In this document: positions 63,961-64,000 of the stretch, piece by piece | Numbering within the stretch: the first letter of the stretch is position 1 | How the letters are laid out: every line of letters begins with the position of its first letter | NCBI RefSeq assembly: GCF_022458985.1 | Contig: NC_061789.1 | Location: 18,952,357 to 19,016,356, forward strand | Direction: 5' to 3' | Length of the DNA stretch: 64,000 nt | Source: Mugil cephalus | Lineage: Eukaryota > Chordata > Actinopteri > Mugiliformes > Mugilidae | Position numbers and translations under genes: made by a program | The notes under the pieces: model-generated | Database searches by the model: none | The model's input: the letters and a program-made list of their open reading frames with translations, nothing else | Told to the model about the DNA's origin: nothing

Positions 63961-64000
63961 GATATTTGCAGTTCATTTCCTGATATTTGCAGTTCATTTC
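63961..64000 (+). repeat. Tandem duplication of a 21-bp unit at the window edge
   Basis: GATATTTGCAGTTCATTTCC is followed by T and then GATATTTGCAGTTCATTTC. The array is cut by the window end, so it may be the start of a minisatellite. Confidence 0.8.

Overview
The window is nuclear DNA of a bony fish (teleost, probably a spiny-rayed lineage). The evidence is: genes split by GT-AG introns, compact introns (mostly 80-2000 bp), orthologues of vertebrate genes, CpG-containing promoter stretches, polyadenylation signals, CA/GA/AAT microsatellites, and teleost-type repeats (Tc1-like transposons, a hAT-type inverted-repeat element, LINE fragments). No bacterial, viral, CRISPR or operon features were seen.

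Layout. (1) 1-9100: the first coding exon of asic2 (minus strand, 5702-6277) with its 5' flank. The rest of the gene must lie beyond base 1, behind the long first intron. (2) 9100-13410: gene-free spacer. (3) 13411-23130: hrob (minus), ten coding exons, 594 codons. One intron holds a decayed Tc1 transposon that itself contains a hAT-type insertion. (4) 24198-26487: asb16 (plus), six exons, 464 codons, head-to-head with hrob. (5) 27240-30605: tmub2 (plus), two coding exons, 337 codons. (6) about 30750-38350: atxn7l3 (minus), twelve coding exons, 360 codons, tail-to-tail with tmub2. (7) 42690-50050: ubtf (minus), twenty coding exons, 740 codons, with a long 5' leader region. (8) about 51460-59900: slc4a1, the band 3 anion exchanger (minus), twenty coding exons, 913 codons, with erythroid-type promoter motifs. 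(9) 60000-64000: repeats, including a second Tc1 relic.

The gene models were built by reading splice sites by hand. For every multi-exon gene the exon lengths sum to a multiple of three and the phases join, so these models are firm; single boundaries may be off by a base. The order hrob-asb16-tmub2-atxn7l3-ubtf-slc4a1 matches human 17q21.31 as I remember it. Here hrob appears inverted relative to its neighbours and asic2 is its outer neighbour.

The genes do not form one pathway. hrob is DNA repair, asb16 a ubiquitin-ligase adaptor, tmub2 a ubiquitin-like membrane protein, atxn7l3 a subunit of the SAGA histone H2B deubiquitinase, ubtf the RNA polymerase I architectural factor, and slc4a1 the red-cell chloride/bicarbonate exchanger. 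I found no undescribed gene system. The most interesting signals are a (TG)n tract forming the 3' splice site of the large hrob exon, a GC-AG intron in hrob, a leader ORF whose stop overlaps the atxn7l3 start, the retained 37-codon ubtf cassette exon, a signal-peptide-like leader ORF upstream of slc4a1, and an 18-bp perfect hairpin in an atxn7l3 intron.
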